64,000 nt of DNA from NCBI RefSeq assembly GCF_001751365.1, contig NZ_LJGT01000035.1:62674-126673 (forward strand). Reading direction: 5' to 3'. A model generated the notes under the pieces. It searched no databases, had not been told where the DNA came from, and saw only the letters and a list, made by a program, of their open reading frames with translations. Shown piece by piece: positions 53,419 to 61,089 of the stretch (positions are counted from its first letter, which is position 1; each line of letters begins with the position of its first letter). The position numbers and the translations under genes were made by a program. Source of the stretch: Streptomyces abyssalis. Lineage in GTDB: Bacteria; Actinomycetota; Actinomycetes; Streptomycetales; Streptomycetaceae.

Positions 53419-54471
53419 ATGAGCAGATCCCGCCTCGCCCTCGCCGTGTCGACTGCCGCGCTCGTCACCGCCGCCACCGCGCTCGCCCTCCCGGTCACCG
53501 CCCAGGCGGGCCCCGGGAATCCGGCAGCCTCCTCCTACGGCGACACCACAGGAGTCGGCGTGCACAACGCCTACGAGCAGGACAAATACGAGTACTTCGC
53601 CGACGCTCTCGACTCGGGCGCCTCCCTCCTCGAACTCGACGTGTGGACCAACGTCCTCGGCAAGGGCTGGCGTGTCTCACACAGCAACCCCACCGGGAAC
53701 GACAACAACTGCGAGAACGCCGCATCCGCGGACGAACTGCGCACGAAGGAACGCGATCAGCGCCTCGACGGCTGCCTCGCCGACATGCGCGCCTGGCACG
53801 ACGCCAACCCAGGACATCCGCCCGTCCTCATCAAGGTCGAGATGAAGGACGGCTTCTACGACAAGGCCGACCGCGGCCCCGACGAACTCGACGCCCTGCT
53901 CGGCGAGAAGCTCGGTGACGCCCTGCTGCGCCCCTCCGACGTCACCGGTGGACACGCCACCCTCGACGAAGCCGTGGGAAGCACCGGCTGGCCCGCCCGT
54001 GACGCCATGGCCGGCAAGTTCCTCGTGGAACTGATCCCCGGCACCGTCGAGGAGGAGAACCCGGCCGACGACCTGTGGACGGACGAGGAGTACGCCACCC
54101 ACCTCAAGGACCTCGCCGCCGAGGGCTCGCTGGCCGAGGCCGGTGCCTTCCCGGCGGTGCACGGCGCGGAGAAGGGCGACCCCCGCACGGAACGCTACGA
54201 GGAGGCGCTGCGCCCCTGGTTCGTCGTCTTCGACGGCGACGCGGCGACGTTCACCGGCGACGGAATCGACACCGCCTGGTACCAGGAGAACGGCTATCTC
54301 ACGGTGATGACGGACGCGCACAAGGTTGCCCCGGAGATCGACAACGTCGAACCGGGCGAGCAGGAGGCCCGCGACCGGGTCACCCAACTCGCCGCATCGC
54401 ACGCCAGTTTCGCGACCTCCGACTGGTACCCGCTGCCGAAGGTCCTCTCGATGGTCGTCCCGCGCGGCTGA
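53419..54471 (+). CDS. Secreted phosphatidylinositol-specific phospholipase C-like protein
   Basis: A 350-residue preprotein with a Sec signal (cleavage after AQA near residue 30). The mature part begins with the PLC-X type sequence GVGVHNAYEQDKYEYFADALDSG (His49), LLELDVWTN, and GWRVSHSNP, which fits the Ca2+-dependent PI-PLC group of Streptomyces. Later motifs (VLIKVEMKDGFYD, FLVELIPG, GYLTVMTDAHK) complete a TIM barrel. It should cleave phosphoinositides or related phosphodiesters outside the cell. ATG 53419 begins the signal peptide. Confidence 0.82.
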   Translation: MSRSRLALAVSTAALVTAATALALPVTAQAGPGNPAASSYGDTTGVGVHNAYEQDKYEYFADALDSGASLLELDVWTNVLGKGWRVSHSNPTGNDNNCENAASADELRTKERDQRLDGCLADMRAWHDANPGHPPVLIKVEMKDGFYDKADRGPDELDALLGEKLGDALLRPSDVTGGHATLDEAVGSTGWPARDAMAGKFLVELIPGTVEEENPADDLWTDEEYATHLKDLAAEGSLAEAGAFPAVHGAEKGDPRTERYEEALRPWFVVFDGDAATFTGDGIDTAWYQENGYLTVMTDAHKVAPEIDNVEPGEQEARDRVTQLAASHASFATSDWYPLPKVLSMVVPRG

Positions 54472-54546
54472 ACCGCCTCAGGGGGCGGGGGACTTCACCC
54501 GTCCGGCACCGGCCGTCCGCCGCCCGCACCGCGGCCCGCTCGCCCC

Positions 54547-54567
54547 GCACCGCGGACGCCGCGGTGC
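54547..54567. terminator. 9-bp hairpin between converging genes
   Basis: GCACCGCGG (54547-54555) and CCGCGGTGC (54559-54567) flank a 3-nt loop in the 149-bp space between the PLC-like gene and the ligase gene. Confidence 0.4.
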
Positions 54568-54620
54568 CGGGCGGCCACGGGTACGCCCCACGCCCGTACG
54601 CCCATGCGCCGCTGCCCCGT

Positions 54621-56156
54621 TCACCGCCGCAGCACGAGGACGTCGTCGACCGTGTCGGCTTCCGCCGCGCTCTTGTCGGGCCGGTAGCGCACCACGCGTG
54701 CGAAGCGCAGCGTCACCCCCGCCGGGTAGCGCGTCGAGCGCTGCAGCCCGTCGACGGCGATCTCCACCACCAGTTCCGGGCGCACCGTCACGCCCCAGCG
54801 GTGCTCGTGCTCCGCGATCGCGAGCAGCTCCCCGGTCTGCCAGGCCAGCAGTTCGTCCGTCAGCCCCTTGAAGGTCTTGCCGAGCATCGCGAACGATCCG
54901 CCCGGCCACCGGGCGCCCAGATGGAGATTGGACAGACGCCCCGTGCGCCGCCCGTGGCCCCACTCCGCGGCCAGCACCACGAGATCGAGCGTGAAGACGG
55001 GCTTCACCTTCAGCCAGGACGCGCCGCGCCGCCCCGCCGTGTAGGCGGAGTCCAGCGCCTTGACCACGACGCCCTCATGGCCCTGGTCCAGGACCCGCTG
55101 GGCGAACTGCTCAGCGGCGCTGCGTTCTTCGTCCGACTGCGGACGGGCGACGACGAGGCGCCGTACCCGGAGGGACTCGGGAACGACCTGCGCGAGAGCC
55201 TCGTGACGCTGTGCCGCGTCCAGGTCCACCAGATCGCGGCCGTCGACCGAGAGCACGTCGAAGAAGCGCGGCGTCACCGGGAGAGTCCCACGCGCCGCGG
55301 TCACGTCAGCGTGCGACCCCACACGCTGGGAGACCTCCTGGAACGCACGCGGCCGGCCGTCCTCGTCCAGCGCTGTCACCTCGCCGTCCAGCACCACCTG
55401 CCGCACCGGGAGAGCGGCGACGGCGCCGGAGACCTCGGGAAGCCGGGCGGTGATGTCGTCCAGGGTGCGCGTGTAGATCCCCACGCTCTCGCCGTCCTTG
55501 TGCACCTGCACGCGGATGCCGTCCAGCTTCTCCTCCACGGCGCAGGGACCGAGCCGGTCGACCGCCTCCAGTACGTTCTTAGCGCTCTGCGCGAGCATCG
55601 GCTGAACCGGCCGGCCCGTCTGCAGCCGGAACTCCTCCAGCGCGGAGGGCCCTTCGGCCAGCAGCGCACTCGCGACCGCGCCGAGCGAACCACCGAACAT
55701 CACGGCCCGGCGCACCTGCCCGGACGGTACGGAGACCGCCTCCGCCAGCCCCTCCACGGCGAACGCGTCCAGCGCTCCCTGCCGCAACTCGCCGGTGAGC
55801 AGCCGGAAGAGGAAGTCCTGCTCCTCCTCCGTCGCCGCGGACATCAACGCGTCCAGCAGGCGTTTCCGCTCCGTCTGTGCGCCCTTGCCCCGAACGGAGG
55901 CGATCTCCTCCAGCGCGGCGTCCACCTCGGCGATGGTCAACCGGGCCTCGGGCGACGGCGGATGGGACGACGAGAGGGTCCGGTAGCCGACACCGGTACG
56001 GCGCTGCGGCAGCCGGCCCGCCAAGTACGTGACGACGACCGGGACTTCGGCGGGCGAAGCCGCACGGAAGAGCTCCGCGAGCAGGGCCACCTTCTCCTTG
56101 CGGGCGGTGACCGTCGTGATCTCCCTCGACGTCCGGGCGATGTCGGCCAGCAGCAT
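54621..56156 (-). CDS. ligB: ATP-dependent DNA ligase (LigB type)
   Basis: A 511-residue DNA ligase I-like protein. An N-terminal helical DNA-binding domain leads into the nucleotidyltransferase domain, with the adenylated Lys210 in EEKLDGIRVQVHKDG, then VVLDGEVTALDEDG, FFDVLSVDG, EGVVVKALDSAY and KVKPVFTLDLVV, and an OB-fold domain. It matches the mycobacterial LigB class, a third ligase besides NAD-dependent LigA and LigD. It starts at ATG 56156. It is close to a DUF3140 gene and Dps, but no other end-joining gene is adjacent. Confidence 0.92.
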   Translation of the reverse strand: MLLADIARTSREITTVTARKEKVALLAELFRAASPAEVPVVVTYLAGRLPQRRTGVGYRTLSSSHPPSPEARLTIAEVDAALEEIASVRGKGAQTERKRLLDALMSAATEEEQDFLFRLLTGELRQGALDAFAVEGLAEAVSVPSGQVRRAVMFGGSLGAVASALLAEGPSALEEFRLQTGRPVQPMLAQSAKNVLEAVDRLGPCAVEEKLDGIRVQVHKDGESVGIYTRTLDDITARLPEVSGAVAALPVRQVVLDGEVTALDEDGRPRAFQEVSQRVGSHADVTAARGTLPVTPRFFDVLSVDGRDLVDLDAAQRHEALAQVVPESLRVRRLVVARPQSDEERSAAEQFAQRVLDQGHEGVVVKALDSAYTAGRRGASWLKVKPVFTLDLVVLAAEWGHGRRTGRLSNLHLGARWPGGSFAMLGKTFKGLTDELLAWQTGELLAIAEHEHRWGVTVRPELVVEIAVDGLQRSTRYPAGVTLRFARVVRYRPDKSAAEADTVDDVLVLRR

Positions 56157-56252
56157 GGCACCATCCTCACTCGCCCGCCCCGGCTGCGCATCACCCGCGG
56201 CGCGGCGGTCCGCACGGCCGCCCCAGCCCCTGTGCGGTGCTTCCGGACGGCC

Positions 56253-56597
56253 TCAGCGCTGCGGGTCGTGCCCCCAGTTCATGAGGGCGAAGCGCCAGTC
56301 GGTGTCGCTGACGTCGCCCCGCGGCCGGTGTTTGAGCTGCCGGTCGATGTGGTGGATCGCCCGGCGCATGTGCACCAGGTCGTCCGCGGTGAAGTCCGCC
56401 CGAGGGGTGCGCAGCAGCCGCAGTATGCGCCGCCCGGCGGCGTGGCCGTGGCTCTCCCGCTGACCCTTGTGCCGGCCCACGTTGCGCGACCGCTCCGTCT
56501 CCAGCCAGTGCTCGAGCTGGCCGGCGGGCAGATTCACGTGCCGGGCGAAGTCGGCGAAGAGCTGATCGCGCTGGGATCCCTGCTTCATGTCACTCAT
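56253..56597 (-). CDS. DUF3140 family protein
   Basis: A 114-residue DUF3140 protein: LFADFARHVNLPAGQLEHWLETERSRNVG, GHAAGRRILRLLRT and DFTADDLVHMRRAIHHIDRQLKHRPRGDVSDTDWRFALMNWGHDP. DUF3140 is widespread in actinobacteria and of unknown function; the basic helical sequence suggests nucleic-acid contact. ATG 56597 has GAGGGGA eight bases upstream and overlaps the stop of a small upstream ORF (ATGA). It precedes the ligase gene by about 95 bp. Confidence 0.85.
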   Translation of the reverse strand: MSDMKQGSQRDQLFADFARHVNLPAGQLEHWLETERSRNVGRHKGQRESHGHAAGRRILRLLRTPRADFTADDLVHMRRAIHHIDRQLKHRPRGDVSDTDWRFALMNWGHDPQR

Positions 56598-56824
56598 GGG
56601 GCGTCCCCTCTCCCGTACAGGTCTTCCGGCCGGTCGGGCGGGGCTCCGGAGCCGCCCGGTGAAGTCCCGCGGCCCTGGCCGGCGGCTCGGAGAACGCCGG
56701 CGTCCGTACGGGCCACCACGCGTGTTCCGTCCGCGATCCGGCGGCGGAACCTCCCGAGTGCCGCATGGCCCTGGGTTCTCCGTGACAGCCGGCGGTCCCG
56801 GAGGATGTCTCTGCCCCTCGGCAT
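56594..56824 (-). CDS. Small basic protein coupled to DUF3140 (tentative)
   Basis: A 76-residue, Arg-rich ORF starting PRGRDILRDRRLSRRTQGHAAL and ending in a Gly/Pro tail. Its TGA overlaps the ATG of the DUF3140 gene by four bases (ATGA), which is the usual mark of a translationally coupled pair. No domain is recognised, and the ribosome site is weak (GAAAGGCGG about ten bases off). It could be real or a chance ORF; confidence is therefore modest. Confidence 0.4.
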   Translation of the reverse strand: MPRGRDILRDRRLSRRTQGHAALGRFRRRIADGTRVVARTDAGVLRAAGQGRGTSPGGSGAPPDRPEDLYGRGDAP

Positions 56825-57080
56825 CGGTGTGTGCCGCCTTTCGCATGATTCGTACCATTCGGTGGACGGGTGCCCCACCGGCCCCGGTGAATGCCTGCAG
56901 GTCCGCTCCGCCCCTGGTCCGGGCCGTCTCGTCGCCCCGTACGGCCGCTTCCCGGCAGGTGCGCGGTGCGGAGGTGCACCTGCGCGGCACTGCTGAAAAA
57001 CTCTCTGCAGATCTCCCTTCACCGTCCGTGAGTGCGAGCGGCGTGCCCGCTGTCGGGCCGACCCGTGGGAAGGAGCCGCC

Positions 57081-58241
57081 ATGCAGCGCCGACCCAGCGC
57101 GCATGTACGCGAAGGGAACCAGGACGTACGGGACGTCCGTACGCTCGGCATCGATCCCGATCAGGACACCGCGGCCGTCATCGAGGCGCTGCTGACCCGG
57201 CACATCTCGGTCCGCAGGGAGGAGGCCGCCCGCAGCAGCGGCCGGTTCGCGGAAGACGTCATCGACCTGCTGGCCGATGTCGTCCTGCGCGGCGGGAAGC
57301 GCACCCGGCCCGCGTTCCTGTGGTGGGGCTGGCGCGGCTGCGGCGGTGCGCCGCGGGGCGCGGGAGCCGAGGCGGTGCTCAAGGTCGCCACGGCACTGGA
57401 GCTGATCCAGGGCTGTGCGCTCATCCACGACGACCTGATGGACGGCTCGCTGTTGCGCCGGGGCGCGCCGGCCGCCCACGTCGCCTTCGCGAACCAGCAC
57501 CGGGCGGCGGGGCTGCGCGGCAACGCCGACGCCTTCGGGGTCTCGGCCGCCATCCTCGCCGGCGACCTCGCGCTGGTGTGGGCGGACGACCTGTTCGAGA
57601 CCGCCGGGCTCGACAGCAGGGCCAGACGGGCCGTCGGTCCCGCCTGGCAGGCCATGCGTACCGAGACCATCGCCGGCCAGTACCTCGACCTGTACGGGCA
57701 GGGCACCGGCGTGGACTCTCCCGAGGAGTCGCTGCGGGTGGCCTACCTCAAGAGCGGGCTCTACACCGTCGAACGCCCCCTCCATCTGGGAGCCGCCATG
57801 GCGGGAGCGGGCCCGGAGCTCATCGCCGCGCTGCGCCGGGCGGGACGCAGCGCCGGCGTCGCCTTTCAGCTGCGCGACGACCTCGCCGGCGTCTTCGGAG
57901 GGCCAGTCCGTACGGGCAAACCGGCCGGTGACGACATCCGGGACGGTGTCTCCACGTATCTGATGGCCATCGCGCTGCAGCGGGCACGCGCACACGGCAG
58001 ACACGAGGCCGAGCGGCGGCTGCGTGCCGCGCTCGGCAACCAGGAACTCCGCGCCGGCGAGCTCGGGCGGATCCAGGACCTCCTCACCGGTCTCGGTGCC
58101 GTCGCCGCCGTCGAGGCGCGCATCGGCCAGCTCGCCGCGTCCGCGCTCACGGCTCTGGAACAGGCCCGTCTGGCGCCGCCTGCCGACCAGCGGCTCAGCG
58201 CGCTCGTACGGAGCGTCGCGGCGCCGCCGGCCGGCACGTGA
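57081..58241 (+). CDS. Polyprenyl (geranylgeranyl-type) diphosphate synthase
   Basis: A 386-residue trans-isoprenyl diphosphate synthase. The first Asp-rich motif is DDLMD (117-121), the second DDLAG (266-270), where the final Asp is Gly, as is frequent in actinobacterial enzymes; the first Lys-Arg motif is GGKRTRPAF. It condenses IPP with an allylic diphosphate. Residues upstream of the first motif (YLKSGLYTVERP, IAGQYLDLYGQG) are typical. ATG 57081 has GGGAAGGAG six bases upstream. No terpene cyclase or carotenoid gene is nearby, so the product could feed menaquinone or an unlinked terpene pathway. Confidence 0.88.
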   Translation: MQRRPSAHVREGNQDVRDVRTLGIDPDQDTAAVIEALLTRHISVRREEAARSSGRFAEDVIDLLADVVLRGGKRTRPAFLWWGWRGCGGAPRGAGAEAVLKVATALELIQGCALIHDDLMDGSLLRRGAPAAHVAFANQHRAAGLRGNADAFGVSAAILAGDLALVWADDLFETAGLDSRARRAVGPAWQAMRTETIAGQYLDLYGQGTGVDSPEESLRVAYLKSGLYTVERPLHLGAAMAGAGPELIAALRRAGRSAGVAFQLRDDLAGVFGGPVRTGKPAGDDIRDGVSTYLMAIALQRARAHGRHEAERRLRAALGNQELRAGELGRIQDLLTGLGAVAAVEARIGQLAASALTALEQARLAPPADQRLSALVRSVAAPPAGT

Positions 58242-58448
58242 ACGCCCGGAGCGTCCAGGTGGCCGGCGCCGGCGGGCGCTCCGGCGCCGTACCGGCCTCA
58301 CACCCGCGGGAGAACCCGCGCCGCCACGGGTTCACCGCTCCCGAATGGGCGACTCGGCGCTCTCCCGGCGCGCGCCAGGAGGTCGCCGGTGGTCGCATGG
58401 GAGAAGCCGCCGAGGTGGGGCGGACCGTCCGCGGAGAGGGAGAGACGA

Positions 58449-59027
58449 GTGCCGAGCAGTGCGCCCGAACCGAAGTACACGGTCCCCGGCATGTCCCAGC
58501 GGGACGGCGGCGACGTCATCCGGCTGCTGATGATGCGGCTGCATGCCCTCAACGACCTGGCCCTCACCTTGAAGCACATCCACTGGAACGTGGTCGGCCC
58601 GCACTTCATCGCCGTCCACGAGATGCTCGACCCCCAGGTCGACTCCGTACGCGACATGACCGACACCACCGCTGAGCGCATCTCCACACTCGGCGGATCG
58701 CCGAAAGGCACCCCCGGGGCCCTCGTGGCGGAGCGCCGGTGGGAGGACTACGCCATCGGCCGCGCCGAGTCCATCGAGCACCTCGGTGCTCTCGACCTCG
58801 TCTACAGCGGAATCATCAAGGACCACCGGGAAGCGGTGAAGGCCACCGACGAGACCGACCCCATCACCCAGGACATGCTCATCGAGCAGTTGCGGAGCCT
58901 CGAACTCTTCCAGTGGTTCGTACGGGCACACCTGGAGAGCGCCGGCGGTGCACTGAGCACCGCGAGCGCGAGCTCCGAACGGGACGCGGCGGACAAGGCC
59001 ACCAGACAGGCCCGCAAGCAGCCCTGA
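58449..59027 (+). CDS. Dps family DNA-binding ferritin-like protein
   Basis: A 192-residue Dps. The ferroxidase ligands are in KHIHWNVVGPHFIAVHEMLDPQVDSV (His45, His57) and DTTAERI, and the core ends in LRSLELFQWFVRAHLES. It has an N-terminal extension and a C-terminal charged tail, as actinobacterial DpsA proteins do, which help DNA binding. It stores iron and shields DNA in oxidative or stationary stress. GTG 58449 follows a GGAGAGGGAGAG tract; ATG 58491 (MSQRDGG) is an alternative. Confidence 0.92.
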   Translation: MPSSAPEPKYTVPGMSQRDGGDVIRLLMMRLHALNDLALTLKHIHWNVVGPHFIAVHEMLDPQVDSVRDMTDTTAERISTLGGSPKGTPGALVAERRWEDYAIGRAESIEHLGALDLVYSGIIKDHREAVKATDETDPITQDMLIEQLRSLELFQWFVRAHLESAGGALSTASASSERDAADKATRQARKQP

Positions 59028-59073
59028 GGGGAGGCCGGTCCAGGAGGTGATCCGAGGCAGGGGAGAGAAGGCG

Positions 59074-59532
59074 ATGGCCGGACAGTTCGAGGTGACGACG
59101 GAGATCGACCGTCCCGTCGAGGAGGTCTTCGCATTCCTCGCCGACGGGCGGAACGACCCCGATTTCAGCCCCAGGGTCGAGGAGATGGCGAAGGTGACCG
59201 ACGGCCCGACCGGGGTGGGCACCGTGTACAGGAGCACGGTCAAGGACGCCGGGGTGCGCACCCGCCGGGAATTCCGCATCACCGAGTTCGAACCGCCGAC
59301 CAGGATCCGCTGGACGGAGATCTCGGAGAATCTGGTGACCGCGGAGGAGGGCGGCTACGACCTGGAGGCGGCGGGTGAAGGCCGCACGCGCGTGCGGCTG
59401 TTCAACTCCCTCACCGGTCACGGCGTCGGCAAGATGATCGCCGGTGTCGCCCTGAACGCCGCACGCAAGGACGCGGAGGACTTCGGAAGGCGGATCAAGC
59501 AGGCCGTCGAATCGGCCAGGAACCGGTCCTGA
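59074..59532 (+). CDS. SRPBCC family (START-like) protein
   Basis: A 152-residue protein with the SRPBCC polyketide cyclase/dehydratase-like fold: FEVTTEIDRPVEEVFAFLADGRNDPDFSP, GVGTVYRSTV, FRITEFEPPTRIRWTEIS, GYDLEAAGEGRTRVRLF and a long C-terminal helix. It binds a hydrophobic ligand; function undetermined. ATG 59074 has GGAGAGAAGG upstream, 46 bp after dps, so it may be co-transcribed with dps. Confidence 0.8.
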   Translation: MAGQFEVTTEIDRPVEEVFAFLADGRNDPDFSPRVEEMAKVTDGPTGVGTVYRSTVKDAGVRTRREFRITEFEPPTRIRWTEISENLVTAEEGGYDLEAAGEGRTRVRLFNSLTGHGVGKMIAGVALNAARKDAEDFGRRIKQAVESARNRS

Positions 59533-59594
59533 GGTCCCGGCGGTCCTGAACCGTCCCGAGGCGCGGGGTGCAGCTGCCGCACCGAAAAAAGAAT

Positions 59595-59649
59595 TGGACA
59601 CCCGCTGCCGCGGCGCACTACTGTATCGATACAGACTTAATCGATACAG
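59595..59649 (+). promoter_or_regulatory. Promoter with LacI-type operators
   Basis: TGGACA (59595-59600) and TACTGT (59619-59624), 18 bp apart, form a plausible promoter. A perfect 14-bp palindrome CTGTATCGATACAG (59621-59634) covers the -10, and a weaker copy CTTAATCGATACAG (59636-59649) follows 15 bp later. CG-centred palindromes are typical LacI-family operators. Confidence 0.65.
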
Positions 59650-59663
59650 AAGCGGTGGGCACC

Positions 59664-60737
59664 ATGGATTCGCGAGGCAAGCGGGCGACTCTGCAGACCG
59701 TCGCGGACGCCGTCGGGGTGTCACGGACGACCGTCTCCAATGCGTACGGCCGTCCCGACCAGCTCAACAAGGACCTCCGTGAGCGGATCTTCGAGGCCGC
59801 GCGGCGCCTCGGCTACTCCGGCCCGGACGCCACGGCGCGTTCGCTGCGGCGGGGGAGGGCCGGAGCCATCGGACTCGTCTTCACCGAGACCCTCTCCTAC
59901 GCCTTCGCCGACCCGTACTCGGTGGGTTTCCTCCGGGGCGTGGCCGAGGTCGCCGAGGCCTCGGGCACCGGCCTGCTGCTCATCCCCATGCCGCCCGCCG
60001 GCGGGGGCGACTCGGAGACGGCCGTGCGGAACGCGGTCGTGGACGGCTTCTGCCTCTACTGCGTGCCCAAGGGGCACCCCGCGAAGGAGCTGATACGGGC
60101 ACGGGGACTGCCGCTCGTGACCACCGACGAGAGCGACGACCCGTCGATCCCGTATGTCGGCATCGACGAGAGGGCGTCGGCCCGGCTGGCCGGAGAACAC
60201 ATCGCCAGACTCGGCCACCGGCGGGTCGCGGTCATGGTCGACCACGTCGTCGGCCCGGGGGTGTCGGGCCCCGCGAGCCTCGACGAGCAACTCGCCTCCG
60301 ACTGCGCGGACCTGCGCGGCCGCCTCGCGGGCTACCGCGACGCCCTGGAAGAGGCCGGAGTCGACTGGAGCAGCGTCCGCGTCGTCGCAGCGGGCCGCAA
60401 CTCCCGCTCCGCCTCAGCCTCCGCCGCTGCCCACTTCCTCGACGTCGCCGAACGGCCCACCGCGGTGCTCGCGATCGGCGACGTGCTCGCGCTCGGGGTG
60501 CTCGACGCCTGCGAGCAGCGGGGGCTCGCCGTCGGACGTGACATCTCCGTCGCCGGCTTCGACGACGTCCCGGAAGCGGGCAGGGCACGCCTGACGACCG
60601 TGCGCCAGCCCATGGGCGAGAAGGGGCGGCTCGCAGGCCGGCTGCTGCTCGAACCCCCGGAGGAGGAGAAGGTGCCGCGCATCAAGCTGCCCACCGAACT
60701 GGTAGTACGGGCCACCACCGGCCCGGCACCCCACTGA
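59664..60737 (+). CDS. LacI family transcriptional regulator
   Basis: A 357-residue regulator. The N-terminal helix-turn-helix is ATLQTVADAVGVSRTTVSNAYGRPDQLNKDLRERIFEAARRLGY. The periplasmic-binding-like domain follows, with GAIGLVFTETLSYAFADPYS, GIDERASARLAGEHIARLGHRRVAVM and the C-terminal ISVAGFDDVPEAGRARLTTVRQPM. ATG 59664 is chosen, 15 bp after two operator-like palindromes, so it very probably represses itself. A small gene follows 16 bp downstream. The inducer is unknown; no sugar transport operon is next to it. Confidence 0.9.
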   Translation: MDSRGKRATLQTVADAVGVSRTTVSNAYGRPDQLNKDLRERIFEAARRLGYSGPDATARSLRRGRAGAIGLVFTETLSYAFADPYSVGFLRGVAEVAEASGTGLLLIPMPPAGGGDSETAVRNAVVDGFCLYCVPKGHPAKELIRARGLPLVTTDESDDPSIPYVGIDERASARLAGEHIARLGHRRVAVMVDHVVGPGVSGPASLDEQLASDCADLRGRLAGYRDALEEAGVDWSSVRVVAAGRNSRSASASAAAHFLDVAERPTAVLAIGDVLALGVLDACEQRGLAVGRDISVAGFDDVPEAGRARLTTVRQPMGEKGRLAGRLLLEPPEEEKVPRIKLPTELVVRATTGPAPH

Positions 60738-60753
60738 CCCCGAAGGAGACGCC

Positions 60754-60957
60754 ATGTTCCCGATCGAAGGCCCCATCGTCGCCGACGCGACACGTCATCT
60801 GGCCCACTCCGCGCTGCCCGACGCTCCCGTCGTCCCGGACGGGCCCGAGAAGGTCCGCAAGTCGCGTCGCACGCTCGCACGTACGCTGCGCGGCATCGCC
60901 GACCGTCTCGAACCGCCTCGCTGCGTCGACCCGGCGCTGCGGCCGCACCCGCAGTAG
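60754..60957 (+). CDS. Small hypothetical protein downstream of LacI gene
   Basis: A 67-residue protein: acidic/hydrophobic first half (FPIEGPIVADATRHLAHSALPDAPVVPDG) and basic second half (KVRKSRRTLARTLRGIADRLEPP). No known domain. ATG 60754 has GAAGGAG six bases upstream, and it lies 16 bp after the LacI stop, so both likely share the autoregulated promoter. A hairpin terminator follows. Confidence 0.6.
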   Translation: MFPIEGPIVADATRHLAHSALPDAPVVPDGPEKVRKSRRTLARTLRGIADRLEPPRCVDPALRPHPQ

Positions 60958-61024
60958 CGGGGCGGCGCTCAGGCGTGGCCGCCGTGGAGCGGTCCCGGCC
61001 GGCGGCCTGTCCGTCCGGCCGGAC

Positions 61025-61064
61025 ACGGCGGACGCCTCTCCCGTACGTCAGAGGTGTCCGCCGT
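61025..61064. terminator. 15-bp hairpin with T-run
   Basis: ACGGCGGACGCCTCT (61025-61039) pairs with AGAGGTGTCCGCCGT (61050-61064) with one G-T pair and a 10-nt loop; TTT follows. It lies between the small gene and the converging amidohydrolase. Confidence 0.65.
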
Positions 61065-61089
61065 TTCCGCCGCCGCGAGATGTCACCGG

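Noticed and set aside
57081..58241. Start of a terpene or carotenoid cluster
   Set aside because: No cyclase, phytoene synthase or desaturase follows; the next genes are dps and an SRPBCC protein.
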